This document shows positions 26,235-34,057 of a stretch of DNA of 64,000 nt, piece after piece. Position 1 is the stretch's first letter, and every line of letters starts with the position of its first letter. The notes under the pieces were generated by a model. That model had not been told where the DNA came from and made no database searches. It saw nothing but the letters and a program-made list of their open reading frames with translations. The position numbers were made by a program, and so were the translations under genes. Source of the DNA: Alcaligenaceae bacterium (GTDB lineage: Bacteria; Pseudomonadota; Gammaproteobacteria; Burkholderiales; Burkholderiaceae_B); the NCBI GenBank assembly GCA_013416435.1, contig JACCEN010000015.1, positions 62,001 through 126,000 on the forward strand. The letters run 5' to 3'.

Positions 26235-27212
26235 TCAGGACTTTCCAGGTTGGTATCCGATTTCCTCTGCGAGTTTGGTCCAAAGCTCGGTGCTTTCCGC
26301 CAAGTCGCGTGTATATCGCTCGGCTGTATCGTCTACTACCGGCTCCATCGCTTGAGCCTTCATTTGTTCCTGGACGGCGGGGTTCTTCACAGCTCGGCTA
26401 ATTGCCGCTTGCAGGCTCGCGATTACGTCCGCTGGTGTTCCTTTCGGTGCAAGCACGCCATATGGCACATAGCTCACAACGTTTGGCATGCCGCTTTCGG
26501 CGAAGGTTGGAACTTCGGGCAGATAAGGCGATCGCATTTCGGATGCTACGGCGAGCGCTTTGATCTGCTTGGACTCCAACTGCGGCAGACTGACAGCCAC
26601 AGTCTCGAAACCGAGTTGCACATGGTCGCCGATTAGATCTGTGAGAGCTTGGGCGGCCCCCTTGTATTGAACGATGGGCAGCTTCAAGCCTGTCAGGCTT
26701 TTGAAGCGAGCACCATTCAGGTAAGAGAAAGTGGCCGACGCCGAAATATTCAGTTTGGACTCATGCTGCTTGGCATAATCGACAAACTCATTCACGGTGC
26801 TGGCGGGCACCTTTTGGTTCGTGACCATCAGGAACGGTGTCTGCGCGACACGGCTAATCGGAGCAAAATCGTGATATATGTTATACGGCAGAGACGGAAC
26901 GGTCAGCTTCGTGATTGTGACGTCAGAGCCGGCGGATAGCAGTAATGTATAGCCGTCGGGTGCCGCTTTTGCGACATGGTTGGCGCCTATTGTCCCGGTG
27001 GCGCCGGCGCGGTTCTCAACGATAACGGTTTGACCCAGCTCCTGGCCAAGCTGTTTGGCGACGATACGTGCAATGATATCGGTGCCGCCGCCAGCCGGAT
27101 ATCCAACCACCAGGCTAATAGGCTTGGTCGGATAGTCGCTAGCGGCATGGGAGGGAATTGTGGCGGCCATCAGCAGCGCCGCTGAGGCTACGAGTACGAA
27201 ACGTTTGCGCAT
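26235..27212 (-). CDS. Bug/TctC family periplasmic binding protein
   Basis: 325 residues. Signal peptide MRKRFVLVASAALLMAATIPSHA, then SDYPTKPISLVVGYPAGGGTDIIARIV and NRAGATGTIGANHV, all typical of Bug proteins. Its DNA is visibly less GC-rich than the two other Bug genes in the window. It lies 40 bases after the alpha/beta hydrolase gene on the same strand, and probably forms the uptake part of a small catabolic unit (tautomerase, hydrolase, Bug). Confidence 0.92.
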   Translation of the reverse strand: MRKRFVLVASAALLMAATIPSHAASDYPTKPISLVVGYPAGGGTDIIARIVAKQLGQELGQTVIVENRAGATGTIGANHVAKAAPDGYTLLLSAGSDVTITKLTVPSLPYNIYHDFAPISRVAQTPFLMVTNQKVPASTVNEFVDYAKQHESKLNISASATFSYLNGARFKSLTGLKLPIVQYKGAAQALTDLIGDHVQLGFETVAVSLPQLESKQIKALAVASEMRSPYLPEVPTFAESGMPNVVSYVPYGVLAPKGTPADVIASLQAAISRAVKNPAVQEQMKAQAMEPVVDDTAERYTRDLAESTELWTKLAEEIGYQPGKS

Positions 27213-27252
27213 CTCGGTATTCCTTTATATGAGGTATTGTGCTGTCCATTGC

Positions 27253-28053
27253 TTATTGAACGGGAGATTCCAGGTTCTGAAGGAAGTCCTTCATAGCGGA
27301 TGCAAGCTCGTTAGGAGCTTCTAGCTGGATCGCATGCTTTAATCCCTGAAGGATCACAAGCTCCGCATTGGGCATTGCATCTGAAATTTGTCGATTCAGC
27401 CTTGGGTTGCAGCCTCCGTCCATTTCACCAGTGCATACCAGAGTTGATGCCTTAATCTCGTGCAGCCACGGACTCATTTCAGTCTCTGCATAGATACGGA
27501 AGACGTTCAGGAACACGGTTTCATCGGTAGTCAATACTTGCTCGCGCCGCCATTGCACGGTGTCCTGATTTTCTGCCTTGAAGCCATCAGTGAACCAACG
27601 CTCGACCAGCGTATCCAGCATTGGGGCGACACCCTTCTTTTCCATCGCTTGGACAATGCTTGATACTTTTTGACGGTCCTCCGCAGTGCGAAACGCGGCA
27701 GTGCTAAGCAAGCCTAGCGATAGTATGCGTTCGCTATATTTACGTGCATAGGCGGGACCAATCATGCCACCGAGAGAATGGCCCATGACGTGCATGCGTT
27801 CCAGGCCTAGCTTAGCTCGCAGGGCTTCGAGGTCTTCGACGAGATCATCTAGCTCGAATGCGGTAGAGGGAAGAGGCGATTCACCATGGCCGCGCAGATC
27901 GTAGGCGATGCATTGGAAATCTTCTTTTAGTATCTGAATAACGCTCGACCAGCTTTCCTTGCGAGCGCCGATTCCATGTACTAGAACGAGCGGCGGTCCT
28001 TCACCTCGCTGGATGTGTGCGCAAGAAACTGGCGCTGAAGTTAGCTGCTGCAT
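27253..28053 (-). CDS. Alpha/beta hydrolase, 3-oxoadipate enol-lactonase-like
   Basis: 266 residues. Oxyanion HG at 26-27 (LVLVHGIG), nucleophile in GHSLGG (S93), a strand-6/7 acid in CTGEMDGG and the catalytic histidine in LKHAIQLE. The size and layout fit PcaD-like enol-lactone hydrolases. The tautomerase upstream and the Bug protein downstream support a ring-cleavage-type pathway. Base composition is lower in GC than the surrounding chromosome. Confidence 0.88.
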   Translation of the reverse strand: MQQLTSAPVSCAHIQRGEGPPLVLVHGIGARKESWSSVIQILKEDFQCIAYDLRGHGESPLPSTAFELDDLVEDLEALRAKLGLERMHVMGHSLGGMIGPAYARKYSERILSLGLLSTAAFRTAEDRQKVSSIVQAMEKKGVAPMLDTLVERWFTDGFKAENQDTVQWRREQVLTTDETVFLNVFRIYAETEMSPWLHEIKASTLVCTGEMDGGCNPRLNRQISDAMPNAELVILQGLKHAIQLEAPNELASAMKDFLQNLESPVQ

Positions 28054-28192
28054 GTCATGTCTCCTTATCGAATCCTATGTGAGTCTTGCGACGCGCTGAT
28101 TCGCCTAGGTTCGAAGATGAGCATGCCAGCGAGCGCATTCAAAACGGACCCCGGTTTCATCGCTTCTTGGCCTTGACGATCAGCGGTTGCTT

Positions 28193-28387
28193 TCAAGCTT
28201 TCTCGCGCTCCGCGATTAACGTCCCGGCTACAGCCCAGTCGCTGGGATCGACCTCAGTAAATATGACATGCACACTGGCGGGCGTAGCGCCGCCTTGTTG
28301 TACGAGAACATCGGTTAACCCTTTTGCTATTTCTCTCTTTTGGTCGCGACTACGTCCAGGTAATAGCTCCACTCGAATCGTTGGCAT
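28193..28387 (-). CDS. 4-oxalocrotonate tautomerase family protein
   Basis: 64 residues, the classical 4-OT size. It begins MPTIRVELLPGRSRDQKREIAKGLTD, with catalytic Pro2 and an active-site-type arginine (R12). These hexameric enzymes tautomerise 2-hydroxymuconate-type compounds. It is divergent from the XRE-cupin regulator with a 139-base control region between, and 139 bases upstream of the hydrolase gene on the same strand. Confidence 0.9.
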   Translation of the reverse strand: MPTIRVELLPGRSRDQKREIAKGLTDVLVQQGGATPASVHVIFTEVDPSDWAVAGTLIAEREKA

Positions 28388-28426
28388 GGCGGTCCTTAAA
28401 CGGATGGCGTTAGAATTATGATGACA

Positions 28427-28444
28427 GTTTCGTAATTATGAAAC
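28427..28444. promoter_or_regulatory. 18-bp near-palindrome, candidate operator of the XRE-cupin regulator
   Basis: GTTTCGTAATTATGAAAC reads the same on both strands at 16 of 18 positions. It lies in the divergent tautomerase/XRE intergenic region, 40 bases upstream of the tautomerase ATG. Palindromes of this size are typical targets for dimeric XRE regulators. Confidence 0.5.
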
Positions 28445-28455
28445 ATATTTCACAG

Positions 28456-28484
28456 TTACGCAATGCGCTTATCCGCCATACAAT
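28456..28484 (+). promoter_or_regulatory. Possible promoter of the XRE-cupin gene
   Basis: TACAAT (28479-28484) is a good -10 hexamer. With a 17-base spacer the -35 would be TTACGC (28456-28461), which is weak. The gene starts 42 bases downstream of the -10. The nearby palindrome lies just upstream, so regulation of both divergent genes from it is plausible. Confidence 0.3.
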
Positions 28485-28526
28485 GCGTCAACCTAAGTCC
28501 AAGTTTGAAATTGAGTAAAAGCTCGT

Positions 28527-29150
28527 ATGAATACTTCAACTCGCAAGAAGGGCGACGAAAACGAATGCCTTGATGTGATGGTAGGCAAAAAAATTCGAGC
28601 GCTGCGAATGGCGCGAGGCCTTTCATTGAAGGACGTAGCAGAACGGTCTGGATTATCGATGGGCTTTCTCAGTCAGGCGGAGCGCGGATTGTCGTCGCCA
28701 TCATTACGCTCATTGGGACAATTAAGTGAGGTTTTCTCTGTCAGTATCGCCAACTTTTTCCCGGAGCGGGAGTCCTCGTCAGACGCGAACGGGCCGGTTC
28801 TTCGAGAGAGTCAGAGACCATCCCTCGTATTCTGGGGAACTGGCATTACGAAAGAGATACTGACTCCTCCGCAACCGTGTGAGAATGCGGAATTGGTCAC
28901 CTATCTCATGTGCATTGAGCCGCAGGGGTCGAGCGGAGATGAGACCTTTACGCACGAAGGGCTCGAAGCAGGTTTCATCCTGGAAGGTTCTCTTGAAATT
29001 CAAATAGATGAAGATACGTTCATGCTGGAGCAGGGGGACGGTTTTCGTTTCAGCAGTCGCGTGCCTCACAGGTTCCGAAATATCACTAAGACGCCGACAC
29101 GTATCATGTGGGTCAATTATCGGCAGATCAAAGAGTCGCCTTCTACCTGA
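28527..29150 (+). CDS. XRE-family regulator with C-terminal cupin domain
   Basis: 207 residues. Helix-turn-helix at about 22-75 (IRALRMARGLSLKDVAERSGLSMGFLSQAERGLSSPSLRSLGQLSEVF). The cupin-2 domain is at about 125-195 (FTHEGLEAGFILEGSLEIQIDEDTFMLEQGDGFRFSSRVPHRFRN). This PuuR-like architecture senses a small metabolite or metal. The gene is divergent from the tautomerase-hydrolase-Bug cluster and is probably its regulator. Its DNA shares the lower GC of that cluster. Confidence 0.92.
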   Translation: MNTSTRKKGDENECLDVMVGKKIRALRMARGLSLKDVAERSGLSMGFLSQAERGLSSPSLRSLGQLSEVFSVSIANFFPERESSSDANGPVLRESQRPSLVFWGTGITKEILTPPQPCENAELVTYLMCIEPQGSSGDETFTHEGLEAGFILEGSLEIQIDEDTFMLEQGDGFRFSSRVPHRFRNITKTPTRIMWVNYRQIKESPST

Positions 29151-29342
29151 TCATAAGAAACTGGTAATGCTTCGGTTTGAATGAGTGTTACCCTTCTTCA
29201 TGGCGCTGCTGAGTTTTTGCGAAGGAGGGCGGTGCGGTGCGGCGCATGGCTTGATGTCCTTCGCATCGCGGGCGTTCCCGTCGTTTACTGGGCTAGCGCC
29301 TTGCGTACAATTCGTTGACCACATCCCGGGAGCACTGCGCAT

Positions 29343-30032
29343 ATGGCGGCAAGAATTCTGTTTCGGTTGGCCTTGGCGGCGGGCTTGGCGCTCGGCGCGG
29401 TTTTTACACAGGCCCATGCCGCCTTGCCGGCAGGCTTTACGTTCCTTGACGACGCCATTCCGGGCCTGAACGTCGATCTACGCTATGCGGGCAGCCATAA
29501 CTTCGTGGGGCGGCCGGTTGCCGGTTACGAAAACGCGCGACCGGTGCTGAGCGCCCCGGCGACGCAGGCCCTGGCCCGAGTGCAGGCCGATCTGAAGCCT
29601 TTCAAGCTCGGACTGCTGATTTTCGATGCCTACCGGCCGCAGCGTGCCGTCGACGATTTCATGAAATGGGCGGCCGACATGGCCGACGTCCGTACCAAGG
29701 CCCAGTTCTATCCGGAAGTCGATAAGCGGAACCTGTTCAAAGAAGACTACATTGCGGAAAGGTCGGGCCATAGCCGCGGCAGCACAGTCGACTTGACGGT
29801 GGTGGACCTTGATACCGGCCGGCAACTGGACATGGGATCCGCGTTCGATTTCTTCGGTGTCGAGTCATGGCCCGAACACCCGGACCTGACCCATCAGCAA
29901 CGTGCCAACCGGCTGCTGTTGCAGACGCTGATGGTCAAGCACGGCTTCAAGCCGTATCCCAAGGAGTGGTGGCACTTCACTTTGGAAAACGAGCCCTTTC
30001 CACAAGACTATTTTGATTTTCTTCCGGGGTAG
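29343..30032 (+). CDS. ddpX: M15-family D-alanyl-D-alanine dipeptidase (VanX/DdpX type)
   Basis: 229 residues. A signal peptide ends near residue 26 (TQAHA|ALP), so the enzyme is periplasmic. Zinc ligands H143 and D150 lie in SGHSRGSTVD, and catalytic E208 and ligand H211 in EWWHF; the arginine motif DAYRPQRA is at 95-102. It should cleave D-Ala-D-Ala or related peptides for cell-wall turnover or nutrition. GC content returns to the high chromosomal level here. The last base of the TAG stop is the first base of a palindromic repeat. Confidence 0.88.
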   Translation: MAARILFRLALAAGLALGAVFTQAHAALPAGFTFLDDAIPGLNVDLRYAGSHNFVGRPVAGYENARPVLSAPATQALARVQADLKPFKLGLLIFDAYRPQRAVDDFMKWAADMADVRTKAQFYPEVDKRNLFKEDYIAERSGHSRGSTVDLTVVDLDTGRQLDMGSAFDFFGVESWPEHPDLTHQQRANRLLLQTLMVKHGFKPYPKEWWHFTLENEPFPQDYFDFLPG

Positions 30033-30061
30033 GGGTCAGACCCCGTACGGGGTCTGACCCC
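30032..30061. repeat. Palindromic repeat overlapping a stop codon
   Basis: A perfect copy with centre GTAC. Its first G is the last base of the TAG stop of the dipeptidase gene. It separates this gene from the convergent vapC-like gene, whose stop is 38 bases further on. Confidence 0.93.
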
Positions 30062-30099
30062 ACACAACGAAAGCAAAACGCCAGCCCCAAGCTATCCGG

Positions 30100-30504
30100 T
30101 CAAAGAGGAATAATTGCTGCGCCGGGTAGCCGGACGGCATTCTGATCGAATGTAGCCAGGGTACGGGTATTCTGAACCGCATTGGCAATGTGCATGCAAT
30201 CCGCAAAGCCAGCGCCAGCCCAGTTGCGCCATAGTCTGAGGGCTTCCTCCAGTACGGCAGGCTCTTGCACAACGAGCTCGTGTGTCTCCAGGATCGCATT
30301 GAAGGCCTGCTGGATCTCCGCCGGCAAAAGCTTGTAGCGGCTGCGCAGCACCCATTCCGTTTCCAGCAGTACACCCGACGAAATCAACACTGGCGTGCCG
30401 TCTTCCGCAGCAGCCTGCACGATCCGGACTGCTGCCGTGCACTGTGTTTCATCGTCACGAGTCAGGAGTCGGACGAGCACGTTTGTGTCGATGGCGATGC
30501 TCAT
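30100..30504 (-). CDS. vapC: PIN-domain toxin, VapC type
   Basis: 134 residues. Starts MSIAIDTNVLVRLLTRDD with the first PIN-domain aspartate (D6). A conserved glutamate follows in the helix around ETEWVL, with acidic residues in GFADCMHIANA and TFDQNA. VapC toxins are Mg2+-dependent ribonucleases, often tRNA-directed. The start overlaps the antitoxin stop by 4 bases, the usual arrangement for translational coupling of the pair. Confidence 0.88.
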   Translation of the reverse strand: MSIAIDTNVLVRLLTRDDETQCTAAVRIVQAAAEDGTPVLISSGVLLETEWVLRSRYKLLPAEIQQAFNAILETHELVVQEPAVLEEALRLWRNWAGAGFADCMHIANAVQNTRTLATFDQNAVRLPGAAIIPL

Positions 30505-30746
30505 GAGACGGAGTCATCGGTCGGTAGGTCAGCAGTCATCTCTTTGAGCGGCACAGGTGCTCTACCAGGTTTATGCAGCAGCCCGGCCAAGTCCGTCACA
30601 TGCCGTAGTTTTGGCCGCACAACCAGGGTCCCGTCGCTGAGCAGGGAGAAGGTGATCTTGTCGCCGGGCTTCAGCCCCATTCGCTGCCGTATCTCCCTGG
30701 GTACGGTCACTTGTCCCTTTGATGTCAGGGTGGTGGCATCGGTCAT
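30501..30746 (-). CDS. vapB: AbrB/MazE-fold antitoxin, VapB type
   Basis: 81 residues. The swapped-hairpin AbrB motif is clear: LTSKGQVTVPREIRQRMGLKPGDKITF (about 6-33), followed by a short variable tail that would wrap the toxin. An AGGAG-like site precedes the ATG. Such antitoxins bind their own promoter as a complex with VapC. It is the first gene of the two-gene unit. Confidence 0.88.
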   Translation of the reverse strand: MTDATTLTSKGQVTVPREIRQRMGLKPGDKITFSLLSDGTLVVRPKLRHVTDLAGLLHKPGRAPVPLKEMTADLPTDDSVS

Positions 30747-30834
30747 AGCGACCTCCTGGGTGAAAGTATTGCATTTTGGATTATCGTAATACTTTCATGC
30801 GACAGGGTCAATCTGGCAGCGTCTTGAAGCGGTT

Positions 30835-30864
30835 GGGGTCAGACCCCGTACGGGGTCTGACCCC
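30835..30864. repeat. Palindromic repeat
   Basis: A perfect copy with centre GTAC between the vapB promoter region and the tRNA-Thr terminator, 10 bases from the latter's stem. Confidence 0.93.
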
Positions 30865-30874
30865 ACACCCCGGA

Positions 30875-30914
30875 AAAGCAAAACGCCAGCCCCTTGGGGC
30901 TGGCGTTTTGCTTT
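30875..30914 (-). terminator. Rho-independent terminator of tRNA-Thr
   Basis: A perfect 19-base stem around a 2-base loop, starting 6 bases after the CCA end of the tRNA on the minus strand and followed there by T-rich sequence (TTTGCTTTT). One of the strongest hairpins in the window. Confidence 0.85.
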
Positions 30915-30920
30915 GAAACT

Positions 30921-30996
30921 TGGTGCCGGTTAACGGATTCGAACTGTTGACCTTCGCATTACAAGTGCGCTGCTCTACCAACTGAGCTAAACCGGC
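30921..30996 (-). tRNA. tRNA-Thr (anticodon TGT)
   Basis: 76 bases on the minus strand including the encoded CCA. The acceptor stem is GCCGGTT paired with AACCGGC, the D arm has GCTC...GAGC, the anticodon loop CTTGTAA gives TGT (threonine), and the T arm contains GTTCGAATC. All stems close normally. A strong terminator follows. Confidence 0.96.
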
Positions 30997-31071
30997 GAAC
31001 GCATAATTCTACAGGAGTTTTTTAAATCCTGCTGCGCGGGCAGGCCGTGTGCCGATGCGGACCATGTGATG

Positions 31072-31836
31072 CTACGCCCGGAAGCGTGCAGCCAGTTGCT
31101 CGGTGGTGCGGGCCAGCAGCGCGGCGTCGAGCCCGACGGCCGTGAAGAGCGTTCCGACTTCCATATATCGCCGCGCCGCCGCTTCGTCGAACGTGAGGAT
31201 GCCGGGGGCCTTGCCGCAGGCGCGTATGCGACGGATGGCGTCTTCGATGGCGCTTTGCACTTCGGGATGCTTGGGGTTGCCCGGATGCCCCAGGCTGGCC
31301 GACAGGTCGGCCGGGCCGATGAATACGCCGTCCACGCCGTCCACCTTGGCGATGTCCTCGAGCCGATCCAGCCCTTCACGGGTTTCGACCTGCACCAGCA
31401 GGCAAAGCTGATCTTCGCAGGCTTGCATGTAGTTGCTGATCTGCCCGAAGCCGCTGGCGCGCATGATTCCGCCCACGCCACGCAGGCCGCGCGGCGGATA
31501 GCGCATGCCCGATACCGCCTGCTCGGCCTCTTCGGCGGTTTGCACGTATGGAATGAGCAGGGTTTGCGCACCGATGTCCAGGTAGCGCTTTTGCTGGACC
31601 AGATCGTTCCAGCTGGGGCGTACGACGGAAGAAACGGGATAAGGAGCGGCGGCCTGCAATTGGCCCAGTACGGTTTGAACGTCGTTGGGCGAGTGTTCGG
31701 TGTCGAACACCAGCCAATCGAAGCCGGAGCGTGCAACGATCTCGGCGCTGTAGTGATGCGCCAATGATACCCACAGGCCGAGCTGATGCTGGCCGGCGTT
31801 GATTGCCTGCTTGAATCGGTTTACAGGGATCTGCAT
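31072..31836 (-). CDS. HpcH/HpaI family class II aldolase
   Basis: 254 residues from the ATG at 31834-31836 ([12 protein letters not shown]), the family start; the longer frame upstream only translates a palindromic repeat. The family segments are present: [22 protein letters not shown], the substrate-binding [44 protein letters not shown] (metal glutamate and aspartate) and the final helix. These enzymes cleave 4-hydroxy-2-oxo acids such as 4-hydroxy-2-oxoheptanedioate to pyruvate or succinic semialdehyde-type products. The gene stands alone. Confidence 0.92.
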   Translation of the reverse strand: MQIPVNRFKQAINAGQHQLGLWVSLAHHYSAEIVARSGFDWLVFDTEHSPNDVQTVLGQLQAAAPYPVSSVVRPSWNDLVQQKRYLDIGAQTLLIPYVQTAEEAEQAVSGMRYPPRGLRGVGGIMRASGFGQISNYMQACEDQLCLLVQVETREGLDRLEDIAKVDGVDGVFIGPADLSASLGHPGNPKHPEVQSAIEDAIRRIRACGKAPGILTFDEAAARRYMEVGTLFTAVGLDAALLARTTEQLAARFRA

Positions 31837-31866
31837 GAAGGGCTCCGTGATGCGGGTAAGGGCTAT

Positions 31867-31961
31867 GGGGTCAGACCCCGTACGGGGTCTGACCCCAACT
31901 CTCAAACGAAGGGATCAGACCCACTGAAGCGATGGGGTCAGACCCTATAGGGTCTGACCCC
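31867..31961. repeat. Palindromic repeats (31867-31896; 31934-31961) with a decayed half between
   Basis: The first is perfect with centre GTAC. At 31911-31922 GGGATCAGACCC is a decayed half. The last is a 28-base form with 12-base arms and centre TATA, ending 5 bases from the sspB stop. They separate the aldolase start from the sspB end. Confidence 0.92.
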
Positions 31962-31966
31962 ATGAA

Positions 31967-32422
31967 TTACTTCACCACCGTCAGCCTGGGCGGCTTGGGC
32001 GGCGTGTCGTCGGGCGGGCTGGCGCTGCCGGTGCCGCTGTCGGGTACGGCCTGGGGGCCGGCGGGGGCGGAGGCTTCGTCGTCGGAGTCGCTGCCGGGAT
32101 ACGGTTGCGACTCGGCGACGTCGAAACCCATGCCTGCGCCGGTTTCCCTGGCGTAGATGGCCGAGACGGCCGCCACGGGAACATAGATCTGCTCAGTCAC
32201 TCCCCCGAATCGAGTCTGGAACTCGATATAGTCGTTACCCAAAGTCAGGCGATTGGTTGCCAGCGTGCCGATGTTCAGAGTGATCTGGCCATCGTGGATG
32301 TGCGCTGGGGGCACCACCGTGTTGGCGTCCACCGTGACCACGATGTGGGGGGTGTAGCCATTGTCGGTGCACCATTCGTGCAACGCGCGGATCAGATAAG
32401 GCTTGGTTGAGGACTCTTGCAT
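31967..32422 (-). CDS. sspB: ClpXP protease specificity-enhancing factor SspB
   Basis: 151 residues. The N-terminal domain (about 1-110: STKPYLIRALHEWCTDNGYTPHIVVTVD, NIGTLATNRLTLGNDYIEFQTRFGG) matches SspB; the disordered acidic/proline tail ends in the ClpX-binding-type PPRLTVVK. SspB tethers ssrA-tagged proteins to ClpX. It follows sspA by 6 bases on the same strand, the universal proteobacterial arrangement. Confidence 0.94.
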   Translation of the reverse strand: MQESSTKPYLIRALHEWCTDNGYTPHIVVTVDANTVVPPAHIHDGQITLNIGTLATNRLTLGNDYIEFQTRFGGVTEQIYVPVAAVSAIYARETGAGMGFDVAESQPYPGSDSDDEASAPAGPQAVPDSGTGSASPPDDTPPKPPRLTVVK

Positions 32423-32428
32423 GGTGTT

Positions 32429-33037
32429 TTAGCGGCGCATGACCTTTTCAGAGGGTGTCAGTGCTTCGATATAGGCCGGGCGCGAGAAGATGCGCTCGGC
32501 GTATTTCTGGATGGGCGCTGCGTTCTTGGGCAGTTCGATGCCGTAGTGGTCCAGGCGCCATAGCAGCGGCGCAACGGCGACGTCGAGCATGGAGAATTCT
32601 TCGCCCAGCATGTATTTGTTTTTTAACAGCATAGGCGCCAGCTGCGCAAGGCGGTCGCGGATGTTTTGACGGGCGAGGTCCTGAGCCTTGCTATCGGTGC
32701 TGGAACGATCTTCGAGCACCGAAACGTGCACGAAGAGTTCTTTCTCGAAGTTGTACAGGAACAGGCGCGTGCGGGCGCGCATGACGGGATCCGCAGGCAT
32801 CAGTTGGGGATGCGGAAAGCGCTCGTCGATGTATTCGTTGATGATGTTCGATTCGTACAGGACCAGATCGCGCTCGACCAGGATGGGAACCTGCCCATAG
32901 GGATTCATGACCGAAATGTCTTCGGGCTTGTTGTACAGGTCGATGTCGCGGATTTCAAAATCCATGCCTTTTTCGAACAACACAAAACGGCAGCGTTGAG
33001 AGAACGGGCATGTCGTTCCAGAATAGAGCACCATCAT
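32429..33037 (-). CDS. sspA: Stringent starvation protein A (GST fold)
   Basis: 202 residues from the ATG pair at 33037 (MMVLYSGTTCPFSQRC); the longer frame is not expected in the family. GST-like N-terminal domain (about 1-80: GYNK-type segment YNKPEDISVMNPYGQVPILVERDLVLYESNIINEYID) and helical C-terminal domain. SspA binds RNA polymerase and is not an active glutathione transferase. Linked to sspB downstream; a terminator separates it from petC upstream. Confidence 0.94.
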   Translation of the reverse strand: MMVLYSGTTCPFSQRCRFVLFEKGMDFEIRDIDLYNKPEDISVMNPYGQVPILVERDLVLYESNIINEYIDERFPHPQLMPADPVMRARTRLFLYNFEKELFVHVSVLEDRSSTDSKAQDLARQNIRDRLAQLAPMLLKNKYMLGEEFSMLDVAVAPLLWRLDHYGIELPKNAAPIQKYAERIFSRPAYIEALTPSEKVMRR

Positions 33038-33102
33038 GTCGGGGATTCCAATCGTAGAAATAAGAACAAGAGCGCACGCCAAGTGGCGTGGCTCCGAAAA
33101 GC

Positions 33103-33130
33103 GAAATAGGCGTATCGCAACGCCTATTTC
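33103..33130 (-). terminator. Terminator of the petABC operon
   Basis: An 11-base perfect stem (GAAATAGGCGT with its complement) around a 6-base loop, 52 bases after the petC stop on the minus strand, followed there by a T-rich tract (TTTCGCTTTT). Confidence 0.6.
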
Positions 33131-33182
33131 TTGTCCGATAGCTGGGATGCAGTGCCGGCTAGGGCGGCTACCGGTGATTATA

Positions 33183-34031
33183 TTACTTGACGTGCTTCCA
33201 GTAGGCCGAATTCAAGCGCCATGCAATGATGAGGAACAGGCCCAGGAACAGCAGGACCCACACGCCCATCTGCTTGCGCTGCTGCTGCACGGGTTCGGCC
33301 ATCCAGCCCAGGAAGTTCGCCAGGTCGGCCACGTTGCTGTCGAAGACCGCGACGCGCTTGGGATCGGCGGACTCCAGAACGGCTTTGTCCTGTGGGCCGC
33401 CGCGGTAGTCGGCGAGCTCTTCGGTCTTGATGTCGGCAAAGCCCTGGGTGTCGTACTTGGCGACGGTACGTTCCCATTGCAGGCTGCCGCCTTCTTTCTC
33501 GACCTGGTGGACGGTGACGTGGTTGAGCGAGCGCGGACCTTCCATTTGCCAGAACGGGTTCGGCATGCCGACGCTGGGGAAGACCAGGTTGTTCCAGCCG
33601 GTTGCCTTGGTGCTGTCGCGGTAGAACGTGCGCAGGAAGGTGTAGACGTAGTCGACGCCTGAAGGGCCCATGGTCGTGGACTTGGCGCGCGCGATGACCG
33701 AGAGGTCGGGAGGCGCGGCGCCGAACCACTTCTTGGCGTCTTCGGGCGTCATGGCGATTTTCATGAGATCGCCGACCTTGTCGCCGGTGAACAGCAGGTT
33801 CTTCTTGATTTGCTCGTCGGTCAGGCCGATGTCGGCCAGCTTGTTATAGCGCATGGAATTGGCGCTATGACAGCCCAGGCAGTAGTTGACGAACAGCTTC
33901 GCGCCGTTTTGCAGCGACGCCATGTCGTTGATGCGATTCGGTGCGCTTTCCAGCTTGTAGCCACCACCCGCGGCCATGGCGAGGCCGCAGGTCAGTGATA
34001 AGGCAATTGCGCCTAGCAGCTTTTTAATCAT
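33183..34031 (-). CDS. petC: Ubiquinol-cytochrome c reductase, cytochrome c1
   Basis: 282 residues from the ATG at 34031, preferred over the ATG at 34037 because GGA then lies 6 bases upstream. Signal-like N-terminus MIKKLLGAIALSLTCGLAMA, haem motif CLGCH at about residues 51-55, the heme-ligand methionine region in the middle and a C-terminal membrane anchor (MGVWVLLFLGLFLIIAW). It transfers electrons from the Rieske protein to soluble cytochrome c in the periplasm. Third gene of petABC. Confidence 0.95.
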   Translation of the reverse strand: MIKKLLGAIALSLTCGLAMAAGGGYKLESAPNRINDMASLQNGAKLFVNYCLGCHSANSMRYNKLADIGLTDEQIKKNLLFTGDKVGDLMKIAMTPEDAKKWFGAAPPDLSVIARAKSTTMGPSGVDYVYTFLRTFYRDSTKATGWNNLVFPSVGMPNPFWQMEGPRSLNHVTVHQVEKEGGSLQWERTVAKYDTQGFADIKTEELADYRGGPQDKAVLESADPKRVAVFDSNVADLANFLGWMAEPVQQQRKQMGVWVLLFLGLFLIIAWRLNSAYWKHVK

Positions 34032-34057
34032 GATCATTCCGTAACGTGTTGGTTGCC

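Noticed and set aside
29185-29469. Small gene before the VanX-type dipeptidase
   Set aside because: It overlaps the dipeptidase signal peptide in another frame and has no family resemblance or good ribosome site.
30921-30996. tRNA-Thr as integration site of an island
   Set aside because: No second copy of the tRNA 3' end and no integrase were seen; the low-GC segment ends about 1.8 kb away.
31837-31905. N-terminal extension of the HpaI-type aldolase
   Set aside because: The added residues only translate a palindromic repeat; the family start is at 31836.
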